A DNA stretch of 32,585 bases, taken from the NCBI GenBank assembly GCA_029937535.1, contig JAPYPT010000020.1, positions 1 to 32,585 of the forward strand, written 5' to 3'. Source of the DNA: Alphaproteobacteria bacterium (GTDB taxonomy: Bacteria; Pseudomonadota; Alphaproteobacteria; GCA-2731375). The position numbers and the translations under genes were made by a program. The notes below the pieces were generated by a model. The model worked only from the letters and a program-made list of their open reading frames with translations. It was not told where the DNA came from and ran no database searches. Positions 23,942-31,479 of the stretch are shown one piece after another (positions within the stretch are counted from its first letter, which is position 1; each line of letters starts with the position of its first letter).

Positions 23942-25108
23942 ATGGCGACCCTGAACCTGCCAGTTGGCAATGGTCGACTGGAATCCTTCTCCACCAGCAC
24001 GCCGAGAGATTTCCCAGCCCGCGCCAACCGCCCCTTCAACCGCATCGCCTATTCGGCCGCCCACGTGGTGGCGGATCCCTTGTCGGACGCCGATCCCTGG
24101 CTGGAGGCGGCGATCGATTGGGATGCCACCATCGCCTACCGCGCCAAGCTCTATGATCTCGGGCTCGGCGTGGCGGAGGCCATGGATACGGCCCAGCGCG
24201 GCATGGGGCTGGACTGGGCCGCCAGTCAGACCTTGATCCGCCGCAGTCTGGAGGCCGCCCGCCATATCCCCGGCGCCCGTATCGCCTGTGGCGCCGGTAC
24301 GGATCATTTGGAACCGTCGGCGGATCTGCGGCTCGATGACGTGATCCGCGCTTATGAGGAACAGGTCGAATTCGTCGAAGAGAAAGGCGGACGCATCATC
24401 CTGATGGCTAGCCGGGCGCTCGCCGCCTGCGCCACCTCTCCCGACGACTACGCCTTGGTCTATGACCGTATCTTGAGTCAGGTTCGCGAGCCGGTCCTGA
24501 TCCATTGGCTGGGCGAGATGTTCGACCCGGCCCTGGCCGGTTACTGGGGCCATGACGATCACATGGCGGCCATGGATGTCTGCCTCGATATGCTGGCCGC
24601 CAACGCCAACCAGATCGACGGCATCAAGATCTCGCTGTTGGACAAGGACAAGGAAATTGCCATGCGCCGGCGTCTGCCCGCGGACGTGGCGATGTACACC
24701 GGCGATGATTTCAACTACGCCGAACTGATCGCCGGCGACGAGATGGGCTATTCCCATGCCCTGTTGGGTATTTTCGACGCCATCGCGCCCGCCGCCTCCG
24801 CCGCCCTGGATGCCTTCGCGGGCGGAGACGAGGCGCGCTTTCACGACATTCTGGCCCCCACCGTGCCGCTCTCCCGCCACATCTTCCGCGCCCCCACCCG
24901 GTTCTACAAAACCGGCGTGGTCTTCATGGCCTGGCTGAATGGCCATCAGGACCATTTCGTCATGGTCGGCGGCCAGCAAAGCGCCCGATCCCTCGCCCAT
25001 TTGGCCGAACTTTTCCGCCTGGCCGATGCCGCCGGCCTGCTGGCTGATCCGGATTTGGCCAGTAACCGCATGGGAGCATTGTTGGCCACTCAGGGCGTCA
25101 CGGATTAG
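23942..25108 (+). CDS. DUF993-family TIM-barrel protein
   Basis: This protein has 388 residues from the ATG at 23942, two bases after the dehydrogenase stop; the frame is open further upstream but overlaps that gene. It is recognisable as DUF993, a distant relative of the DapA/aldolase superfamily: FNRIAYSAAHVVADPLSD (32-49), ACGAGTDHLEP (115-125), EPVLIHWLGEMFDPALAGYWG (183-203) and IDGIKISLLDKDKE (225-238), where Lys229 stands where a DapA-type Schiff-base Lys would be. The enzyme activity of the family is not established. The co-located Gfo/Idh/MocA and sugar isomerase genes suggest aldol cleavage or lyase chemistry on a keto-sugar (inference). Confidence 0.86.
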   Translation: MATLNLPVGNGRLESFSTSTPRDFPARANRPFNRIAYSAAHVVADPLSDADPWLEAAIDWDATIAYRAKLYDLGLGVAEAMDTAQRGMGLDWAASQTLIRRSLEAARHIPGARIACGAGTDHLEPSADLRLDDVIRAYEEQVEFVEEKGGRIILMASRALAACATSPDDYALVYDRILSQVREPVLIHWLGEMFDPALAGYWGHDDHMAAMDVCLDMLAANANQIDGIKISLLDKDKEIAMRRRLPADVAMYTGDDFNYAELIAGDEMGYSHALLGIFDAIAPAASAALDAFAGGDEARFHDILAPTVPLSRHIFRAPTRFYKTGVVFMAWLNGHQDHFVMVGGQQSARSLAHLAELFRLADAAGLLADPDLASNRMGALLATQGVTD

Positions 25109-25127
25109 GCACCTGTTCCCAATTGAT

Positions 25128-25568
25128 ATGGATACGTTAACGCCAAAACAACGAAGCGAGCGAATGGGCCGCGTTAGGAGCAAGAACACGAAGCCCGAAA
25201 TTGCGGTTCGTCGATTGATACACGGCATGGGTCTGCGGTACCGCCTCCATCGTCGAGACTTGCCTGGGTCTCCGGATTTGGTGTTTTCGTCTCGCCAAAA
25301 AGTCATCTTCGTCCATGGTTGCTTTTGGCATCGTCACCAGAATTGCAAACTGGCCCGCCTACCCAAGACTCGAACTGAATTCTGGTTGCCGAAACTGGAG
25401 GGAAACAGAATACGCGACATCGACAATCAAAAACGATTGTCCGGTCTCGGCTGGGAATACCTAGTTGTCTGGGAATGCCAAGTGCGAGACACTAAAAAAC
25501 TGAAAGATCTGATTCGCGGGTTCCTATTAGGCGAAAGGGTAGTATTTTCCGATGTTGAAGACGGTTGA
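25128..25568 (+). CDS. vsr: Very-short-patch repair endonuclease
   Basis: This protein has 146 residues from the ATG at 25128. The open frame extends upstream into DUF993, but this ATG gives the standard Vsr N-terminus, MDTLTPKQRSERMGRVRSKNTKPE. The catalytic Asp is Asp50 (LPGSPDLVF), and the Zn and active-site histidines lie in FVHGCFWHRH (61-70) with Cys73 following. Vsr nicks 5' of the T in T:G mismatches produced by deamination of 5-methylcytosine. Linkage to a C5-methyltransferase is therefore expected. The end overlaps the methyltransferase start by 17 bases. Base composition is more A/T-rich than the flanking genes. Confidence 0.94.
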   Translation: MDTLTPKQRSERMGRVRSKNTKPEIAVRRLIHGMGLRYRLHRRDLPGSPDLVFSSRQKVIFVHGCFWHRHQNCKLARLPKTRTEFWLPKLEGNRIRDIDNQKRLSGLGWEYLVVWECQVRDTKKLKDLIRGFLLGERVVFSDVEDG

Positions 25569-26775
25569 ATTGTTCGCTGGGGCAGGCGGCCTTGGCATGG
25601 GATTGAGCCTTGCTGGATTTGAAGCATGCGCGGTCGTGGAGTGGGATCGATGGGCATGCGACACGATGAACGAAAATCGACGGCGCGATTTCCCCTTATT
25701 GCGGAACTGGCCAATTACCCATGGGGATGTCCGAGATTTTAGCTATGAATCACTGGAAGATAAAATTGATTTGGTCGCTGGCGGACCGCCCTGCCAACCT
25801 TTCTCCATGGGCGGCAAGCACCGCGGCTTCGAAGATAATCGTGATATGTTTCCCGCCACGGTCGATGCGATCCGGCGCCTTCGGCCAAAGGCTTTCATTG
25901 TCGAGAATGTGAAGGGTCTGACGCGAACCGCGTTTGAAAATTATTTTCAGTATATTTTACTTCAATTGACTTTTCCCGAACTTCGGCGCCGGGGAAATGA
26001 AGACTGGCTTGCGCATTTGGGTAGATTGGAACGTACCAAGACGTCCAACAAACGAAGTGGCCTAACCTATAAATTGGTACACAGAGTGCTAAACGCCGCC
26101 GACCATGGCGTGCCTCAAAAACGTGAGCGGGTATTTATCGTCGGTTTTCGAAGTGATATCGGTGCAAAATGGTCGTTTCCCGAACCGACGCATAGCCTGG
26201 ATGCCTTGCTTGAAGATCAGTGGGTTGGGGGAGAGTATTGGGACCGGCATGAAATTTCCAAGCGAGCCCGACCGGCGATGCCGGATCGATACGAAAAACG
26301 AATTGAAAATTTGAAAAAGTCAAACTTTCGTCCCATGTTGGACTCCAAACCTTGGCGGACCGTTCGGGACGCCTTGATTGGGCTACCGAACCCGGAAACC
26401 GGTGAAGGCGATGGTGAACTGTTCAATCATCGTTTTCAGGCGGGCGCACGGCCATACGTTGGCCATACGGGCAGTCCCATGGATTTGCCGGCGAAAGCCT
26501 TAAAGGCGGGAGATCATGGCGTGCCAGGCGGCGAAAACATGCTCGTTAAGATCGATGGTCAGGTCCGTTATTTCACTGTTCGCGAAGCGGCGAGGCTTCA
26601 GACATTTCCAGATGGCTACCTTTTTCATGGATCGTGGAGCGAAACCATGCGTCAACTTGGGAATGCCGTCCCGGTTCGTCTGGCCCATGTGATAGCCAGT
26701 AGTGTCGGTGTGGAACTTGCACGCCATGATGAACGGGAGCTGAAACGCCTGGCAAAACGTTTGGCACCGACATGA
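25552..26775 (+). CDS. DNA (cytosine-5)-methyltransferase of a type II R-M system
   Basis: This 407-residue protein has all major C5-MTase motifs: motif I VELFAGAGGLGMGLSLAGFE (5-24), motif IV GGPPCQPFSMGG with catalytic Cys81, motif VI FIVENVKG with Glu118, motif VIII QKRERVFIVGF, motif IX around RPYVGHTGSPMDLPAKAL, and motif X TVREAARLQTFPDGY then QLGNAVPVRLA. It is the modification partner of the adjacent GIY-YIG endonuclease and overlaps it by 4 bases (ATGA at 26772). If the endonuclease is Eco29kI-like, the target is CCGCGG (inference). Sampled lines inside the gene have 38-52% GC by hand count, against about 60% nearby. Confidence 0.93.
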   Translation: MLKTVELFAGAGGLGMGLSLAGFEACAVVEWDRWACDTMNENRRRDFPLLRNWPITHGDVRDFSYESLEDKIDLVAGGPPCQPFSMGGKHRGFEDNRDMFPATVDAIRRLRPKAFIVENVKGLTRTAFENYFQYILLQLTFPELRRRGNEDWLAHLGRLERTKTSNKRSGLTYKLVHRVLNAADHGVPQKRERVFIVGFRSDIGAKWSFPEPTHSLDALLEDQWVGGEYWDRHEISKRARPAMPDRYEKRIENLKKSNFRPMLDSKPWRTVRDALIGLPNPETGEGDGELFNHRFQAGARPYVGHTGSPMDLPAKALKAGDHGVPGGENMLVKIDGQVRYFTVREAARLQTFPDGYLFHGSWSETMRQLGNAVPVRLAHVIASSVGVELARHDERELKRLAKRLAPT

Positions 26776-27386
26776 GTGAACCCGAGGTTTTCAACCCTCT
26801 GGACAAACGCAATTTGGGTGAAAGCGTATCGGATGCCTTGCTGCGTGGGCAGGCACGGCCAATGGGCGAGTTGGATAGCTTTATTGGCGCCGGAATCTAT
26901 GTGATCTATTATTCGGGTGCGTTTGATCCATATTTACCTATCTCGGAACGCAACCAAGGCGACGCCTTTGAAATGCTTTTATATGTCGGGAAGGCCGTTC
27001 CGCCTGGCGCGCGAAAAGGCGGCTTTGGTCTCGACGCGGACCCAGGCAATGCTCTGAGCTCACGGCTGCGTCAGCATGCGGCAAGCATTGATCAAACAAG
27101 CAACCTGAATATCGAGGATTTCGATTGTCGTTTTCTCGTGGTTGAAGATATTTGGATCCCGTTGGGTGAAAATCTACTCATCACGAAATTTGGGCCGATC
27201 TGGAATAGACTTATTGACGGATTTGGAAATCACGATCCGGGCAGCGGTCGATATAATCAAGTTCGCTCAAGATGGGATGTGCTCCATCCTGGACGGCCAT
27301 GGGCGGAACGACTACGAGATAGACCGGAGAGCGCGGAGCAAATTTCGAGAGAACTGAAAACATACCTCCGAGACTTGTTGCGATGA
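26772..27386 (+). CDS. Eco29kI-family GIY-YIG restriction endonuclease
   Basis: This 204-residue protein opens with FNPLDKRNLGESVSDALL (7-24), the recognised start of the Eco29kI family. The GIY strand is GAGIYVIYYSG (39-49) and the YVGK strand is LLYVGKAVP (69-77). A catalytic Arg/His pair lies in LSSRLRQHAAS (95-105), and the metal-binding Glu is in GENLLITKFGPIWN (132-145). Members cut CCGCGG as a dimer, and its own methyltransferase protects that sequence. No separate control (C) protein gene is seen, so regulation probably relies on gene order and coupling to the methyltransferase. Base composition is A/T-richer than the genes downstream. Confidence 0.88.
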   Translation: MSEPEVFNPLDKRNLGESVSDALLRGQARPMGELDSFIGAGIYVIYYSGAFDPYLPISERNQGDAFEMLLYVGKAVPPGARKGGFGLDADPGNALSSRLRQHAASIDQTSNLNIEDFDCRFLVVEDIWIPLGENLLITKFGPIWNRLIDGFGNHDPGSGRYNQVRSRWDVLHPGRPWAERLRDRPESAEQISRELKTYLRDLLR

Positions 27387-27419
27387 CAAGATTTGTCCGG
27401 CTCTAGCGACGAACATGTA

Positions 27420-28439
27420 GTGGTGAATCCAACAATCCTGCAAATAGGCTTTGGCAATTTTGGGCCGACCCACCTGGCGGCCTGGCGTTCGTTGGGATTG
27501 GCGGATGGCTTGCTTGTGGTCGATCCGGAGTTGGCGGCACGGCGGCGTTGTTTGGACTTGGGGCTGCCCGAAAGCCGTGTCGGGGGGGATGTCGCGGAAT
27601 TTCTTGATCGGGCGGATTTGGTGGTCGTGCTGGCGCCCACCGACCGGCACTTCGAAGTTTGCCAACCGCTGCTGGCGGCGGGCAAGCACCTGTTTATTGA
27701 AAAGCCCATGACCGCGACCCTGGCCGAGGCCGAGGGACTGCGTGATCTGGTTAAGGATCAAGTGGTGCAGGTGGGATTTTATTTCCGCGCTCATCCCCTG
27801 GCGAAACTGGCCAAGGCGGAGGTTGATGCGGGGCATCTGGGCGATCTACGCTACATCTCGGCAAGGTTTCATGGTTACAAGCGGGCCCGTGGCGACAGCG
27901 GCGTGGTGGGCAATGACGCGGTGCATTTCATCGATCAGGCGAACTGGATGATGGGCGCGCTGCCTGTTGCCGTGGACGCGGTGACGCGGGATCATTTCGG
28001 CCGGGGCTATGACGATCTGGCCCTGATCCGGCTGTTCTATCCCTCTGGCGCCCTGGCCCATATCGAAGTTGGGTGTATTCAACCCGGGCGCTGGAATGAC
28101 AATATCGTGCCCGGCGCCACGCAGACCAAGGAATTCATGGTGGCGGGCAGTGAAGGTGCCGCGGAGATCGATTATCAAACCAGCGAATTGCGCCTGCATC
28201 GGGTCCGTCACGAATTGACGGACGGGCTATGGCGGCCCGACAACCGGGGCGTCGAAATGCCCCATGCCGCCGTGGTCGAGCCGCACGATGTCGTGGCGGC
28301 GGAATTCAGCGCCTTTCTTGAGGCGGTGGATGGTAAGGCGCCGCCCCTGGCGGGCATGGAGGAATGCGGCGTCGGCATGGCGCGAATTCTCGATGCTATT
28401 CACCGCTCGGCGGAACGGGAACAAAGGATCGCGTTGTGA
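27420..28439 (+). CDS. Second Gfo/Idh/MocA-family oxidoreductase
   Basis: This protein has about 339 residues from GTG at 27420. The alternatives are GTG at 27423 and TTG at 27393, and none has a clear ribosome site. The Rossmann motif is ILQIGFGNFGPTHLAAW, and the EKP motif is in HLFIEKPMTATL. The substrate domain contains GVVGNDAVHFIDQANWMMG with the family Asp/His pair. It is a sugar or polyol dehydrogenase/reductase, not a close copy of the first one at 22788. It begins right after the restriction gene, which may have displaced its original translation signals. The next gene overlaps its stop by four bases. Confidence 0.85.
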   Translation: MVNPTILQIGFGNFGPTHLAAWRSLGLADGLLVVDPELAARRRCLDLGLPESRVGGDVAEFLDRADLVVVLAPTDRHFEVCQPLLAAGKHLFIEKPMTATLAEAEGLRDLVKDQVVQVGFYFRAHPLAKLAKAEVDAGHLGDLRYISARFHGYKRARGDSGVVGNDAVHFIDQANWMMGALPVAVDAVTRDHFGRGYDDLALIRLFYPSGALAHIEVGCIQPGRWNDNIVPGATQTKEFMVAGSEGAAEIDYQTSELRLHRVRHELTDGLWRPDNRGVEMPHAAVVEPHDVVAAEFSAFLEAVDGKAPPLAGMEECGVGMARILDAIHRSAEREQRIAL

Positions 28440-29266
28440 AATTCGCCTTATGTAACGAAGTGATCGCGGACATGAGCTTCGCCGCGCAATGCGACTTTGC
28501 CGCCGCCCTGGGCTATGACGGCCTGGAGGTGGCGCCCTTTACCCTGTCGGATGAGCCGCACGAGGGGGGCGCTGTTGATATCGTCGCCACGCGGCGGGCC
28601 GCACGGGATGCCGGCGTTGAAATCGTTTCCCTGCACTGGCTGCTTGTCGCGCCTTCCGGTTTGTCGATCACCGATCCCGACGATGATACCAGGGCGCGCA
28701 CGGTGGATGTGATGCGCCGCCTGATCGGCCTTTGCGGCGAATTGGGCGGCACGGCTCTGGTGCATGGCTCACCCCTGCAGCGGCGCTTGACCCCTGGCGA
28801 TGAAGATGGCGCCCGGCAACGGGCCATCGATTGTTTCGCTGCTGTCGCCGACGACGCCAAGGCCGCCGGTGTCACCTATTGTATTGAGGCATTGGCGCCC
28901 GAGGATGCGGAATTCATCAACCGCATCGCTGAGGCTGCGGCCATGGTCGACACCATTGGCAGTCCCCATATCCGCACCATGCTCGATTGCTGCGCCACGG
29001 CGCGGCTGGATGAAGACAGCCCCGCCGAACTGATCGAGCGTTGGCTGCCCAGCGGCCATTTGGCCCATGTCCAGGTCAACGACGGCAACGGCCGGGGACC
29101 GGGGCAGGGCGCGATGGCCTTTGCGCCCATCCTGTCGGCCTTGCAACGGCACGGCTATGACGGCACGGTGGCGGTGGAACCATTTGACTATTATCCCGAC
29201 GGCCACGCGGCGGCGGCCCGCGCCATCGGCTATTTACGCGGTATAGAGGAGGCCTTGCGTGACTGA
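28436..29266 (+). CDS. Sugar phosphate isomerase/epimerase family (AP_endonuc_2 TIM barrel), copy 1
   Basis: This protein has 276 residues from the GTG at 28436, chosen because AAGGA lies 7 bases upstream and the codon overlaps the previous stop as GTGA. The xylose-isomerase-like TIM barrel is seen in GYDGLEVAPFTL (about 23-34), VEIVSLHWLL, GGTALVHGSPLQRRL, VTYCIEALAPEDAEF with the metal Glu, IRTMLDCCATAR, LAHVQVNDGNGRGPGQGAM and GTVAVEPFDYYPDG. The metal-ligand pattern of Glu/Asp/His/Glu on successive strands fits inosose isomerase (IolI/IolE)-like enzymes that interconvert keto-sugars or polyols. Confidence 0.88.
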   Translation: MKFALCNEVIADMSFAAQCDFAAALGYDGLEVAPFTLSDEPHEGGAVDIVATRRAARDAGVEIVSLHWLLVAPSGLSITDPDDDTRARTVDVMRRLIGLCGELGGTALVHGSPLQRRLTPGDEDGARQRAIDCFAAVADDAKAAGVTYCIEALAPEDAEFINRIAEAAAMVDTIGSPHIRTMLDCCATARLDEDSPAELIERWLPSGHLAHVQVNDGNGRGPGQGAMAFAPILSALQRHGYDGTVAVEPFDYYPDGHAAAARAIGYLRGIEEALRD

Positions 29267-30638
29267 TCCCATAAAGCTTTCCGTCCAAGAGGTGCAACTG
29301 TTCGAGCGTGACGTGACCCTGCGCATGCCCTTCCGCTTTGGCGTTGTCACGCTGCGGGAAAGCCCCCAGGTCTTTGCCAGGGTGCGGATACGGCTGGATG
29401 ATGGCCGGGAAGGCTGGGGACTATCGGCCGAGATGCTGGCGCCGAAATGGTTCGACAAGAATTTGGAGCTCAGCAACGAAGACAACTTCGATCAATTGCG
29501 CCTGGCACTTGCCACCGCCACCGGCCTTTATCGTGACGCCGCGCCCGCCACGGCCTTCGGGCTGTTCCGCTCCAACTATGATGAGCAGATCCGTATTTGC
29601 GGCGAACGGGGGGATAACTCCCTGGTCGCCAACTATGGCCCGGCGGTGCTGGACCGCGCGGTTCTCGATGCGCTCTGCCGCCTGCACGAAGTTTCGTTCT
29701 ACACAGCGATCCAGGGCAATCTGCCGGGTATCGAAAGCGATGAATATGACATGGACCGGTTCCTGGCGGGATTGCGCCCGGCGGCACGCATCCATGCCCG
29801 CCATACGGTGGGCATGGTCGATCCGATCCGGGAGAACCCCGAGCCCGTGGGTGACGGTCTGCCCGAAACCCTGCAAGAGGTCATCGCGGCCTATGGCCAT
29901 CGGTATTTCAAGATCAAGGTCTGCGGTGATTTGGACGAGGACGTGGCGCGGCTGGTGGAAATTGCCGATGTGCTGGATGAGCGCCAGGATGACTACATCA
30001 TCTCTCTCGACGGCAACGAACAATATAACGACGTCGCCGGTGTGTCCGCCCTGCTGGACGGGATCGAAGGCGACGAGCGGTTGAAGCGCTTCAATGATGC
30101 CATCCTGTTCGTGGAACAGCCCATTTCCCGCGCCGTGGCCTTGGACGTTGATGTCAGCCTGCTCAGCGCCCGCAAGCCTGTGATCCTGGATGAGGCCGAT
30201 GGCTTCCTGGGCGCCTTTCCCAGAGGCCGGGAACTTGGCTATCGCGGCGTTTCCTCGAAGACCTGCAAGGGCTTCTACAAATCAATCCTGAACCGGGGAC
30301 GCTGCGCCCACTGGGGCGAGGGCTATTTCATGTCGGGGGAGGATTTGACGACCCAGGCCGGCATCTCCGTGCAGCAGGATCTGGCCCTGGTCAATCTGCT
30401 TGGCATCACGCATGTGGAGCGCAACGGCCATCACTACGTCAACGGGATGTCGGGCGTGCCGGAGGCCGAGCAGGCCGCTTTCCGCGGCGCCCATCCGGAT
30501 ATGTACCACCTTGCCGACGGCGTCACCCGGCTGGCTATCACGGACGGTGAGATCGCCATTGGCTCGTTGGACGCGGTTGGTTTTGCGTATGGCGCGGAGC
30601 CGGATTTCACGGCCATGCGGGAGGCCGGACATGGCTGA
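29259..30638 (+). CDS. Enolase-superfamily (mandelate racemase/muconate lactonizing-like) dehydratase
   Basis: This 459-residue protein starts with GTG at 29259 (AGAGGAGG upstream), overlapping the previous stop by 8 bases. Superfamily residues are visible: the base pair Lys218/Lys220 (YFKIKVCGDLD), metal ligands Asp251 (SLDGNEQY), Glu286 (FVEQP) and Asp311/Glu312 (VILDEADG), and Lys334 (VSSKTCKG) on the final strand. It is 60-100 residues longer than typical mandelate racemase members, with an extended N-terminal part. It may dehydrate a sugar acid to a 2-keto-3-deoxy acid, feeding the aldolase at 31480. It is cytoplasmic, and the substrate is unknown. Confidence 0.84.
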   Translation: MTDPIKLSVQEVQLFERDVTLRMPFRFGVVTLRESPQVFARVRIRLDDGREGWGLSAEMLAPKWFDKNLELSNEDNFDQLRLALATATGLYRDAAPATAFGLFRSNYDEQIRICGERGDNSLVANYGPAVLDRAVLDALCRLHEVSFYTAIQGNLPGIESDEYDMDRFLAGLRPAARIHARHTVGMVDPIRENPEPVGDGLPETLQEVIAAYGHRYFKIKVCGDLDEDVARLVEIADVLDERQDDYIISLDGNEQYNDVAGVSALLDGIEGDERLKRFNDAILFVEQPISRAVALDVDVSLLSARKPVILDEADGFLGAFPRGRELGYRGVSSKTCKGFYKSILNRGRCAHWGEGYFMSGEDLTTQAGISVQQDLALVNLLGITHVERNGHHYVNGMSGVPEAEQAAFRGAHPDMYHLADGVTRLAITDGEIAIGSLDAVGFAYGAEPDFTAMREAGHG

Positions 30639-31452
30639 TCTGGCGCGGCTGTCGATTAATCAGGCCACCACGCGGGAACAACACAGCCTGGCCCAGGCGA
30701 TCGCGGCCTATGCCGGGGCCGGCGTTACCGGTATCTCGATCTGGCGGGACAAGCTGGCCGACTGCGGTCTGGGGGAAGCGGCCGCCATGCTCAAGGACCA
30801 TGGGCTGCGGGTTTCGGGCCTGTGCCGTGCCGGGCAGTTCCCGGCATCGGATGCAGCCGAACGTCAGGCCCGGCTCGATGATAACAGGTTGGCGGTGGAT
30901 CAGGCCGTAGCCCTGGGGGCCGAATGCCTGATCGTCGTTGCCGGCGGCCTGCCGGAAGGTTCAAGGGACCTGCCCGGCGCCCGAGCAATGATCCGCGACG
31001 GCCTGGGCGCGGTGATGGACCATGCCCGCGCCGCCCAAATGCCCGTCGCCATCGAACCCCTGCATCCCATGTATGCCGCCGATCGGTGCGCTATCAATAC
31101 AATGAGCCAGGCGCTGGATCTTTGCGACGAACTGGGGCCGGGCCTTGGCGTTGCGGTGGATGTCTATCATGTCTGGTGGGACCCCGATTTGCAGGCCCAG
31201 ATCGAACGCGCCGGCGATCGCGTGCTGGCCTATCACGTCTGCGATTGGCTGGTTCCGACCACGGATTTATTGCTGGATCGCGGCATGATGGGCGACGGTG
31301 TCATCGATATACCGCAAATCAGCGAGTGGGTTGACGGCACCGGCTATAATGGGCTGATAGAAGTAGAAATCTTCTCGGCCGAGAATTGGTGGAAACGGCC
31401 CGCCGACGAAGTGATCCGCACCTGCCGGGAACGCATGTTATCATCTGTATAA
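30631..31452 (+). CDS. Sugar phosphate isomerase/epimerase family (AP_endonuc_2 TIM barrel), copy 2
   Basis: This protein has 273 residues from the ATG at 30631, which overlaps the enolase-like stop by 8 bases. The barrel is seen in GVTGISIWRDKL, LRVSGLCRAGQFP, CLIVVAGGLPEGSRDL, PVAIEPLHPMYAADRCAINT (metal Glu and substrate His), LGVAVDVYHVWWDP (metal Asp and His), VLAYHVCDWLVPTTDLLLDRGMMGDGVIDI, and LIEVEIFSAENWW (final metal Glu). The HVWWDP and RGMMGDGVID motifs are classical for IolE/hydroxypyruvate isomerase-like sugar isomerases. It is clearly different in sequence from copy 1, suggesting a separate step in the pathway. Confidence 0.9.
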   Translation: MADLARLSINQATTREQHSLAQAIAAYAGAGVTGISIWRDKLADCGLGEAAAMLKDHGLRVSGLCRAGQFPASDAAERQARLDDNRLAVDQAVALGAECLIVVAGGLPEGSRDLPGARAMIRDGLGAVMDHARAAQMPVAIEPLHPMYAADRCAINTMSQALDLCDELGPGLGVAVDVYHVWWDPDLQAQIERAGDRVLAYHVCDWLVPTTDLLLDRGMMGDGVIDIPQISEWVDGTGYNGLIEVEIFSAENWWKRPADEVIRTCRERMLSSV

Positions 31453-31479
31453 ATAACTGAATTTTGGGGAGGACGCCGC

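Noticed and set aside
25109-25127. Target-site duplication flanking the R-M cassette
   Set aside because: I compared the bases before vsr with those after the endonuclease gene and found no convincing direct repeat, so no mobile-element junction is claimed.
23936-25306. Long minus-strand open frame (456 codons) across DUF993 and vsr
   Set aside because: It crosses two well-supported plus-strand genes with recognisable families, and its translation lacks any domain pattern.
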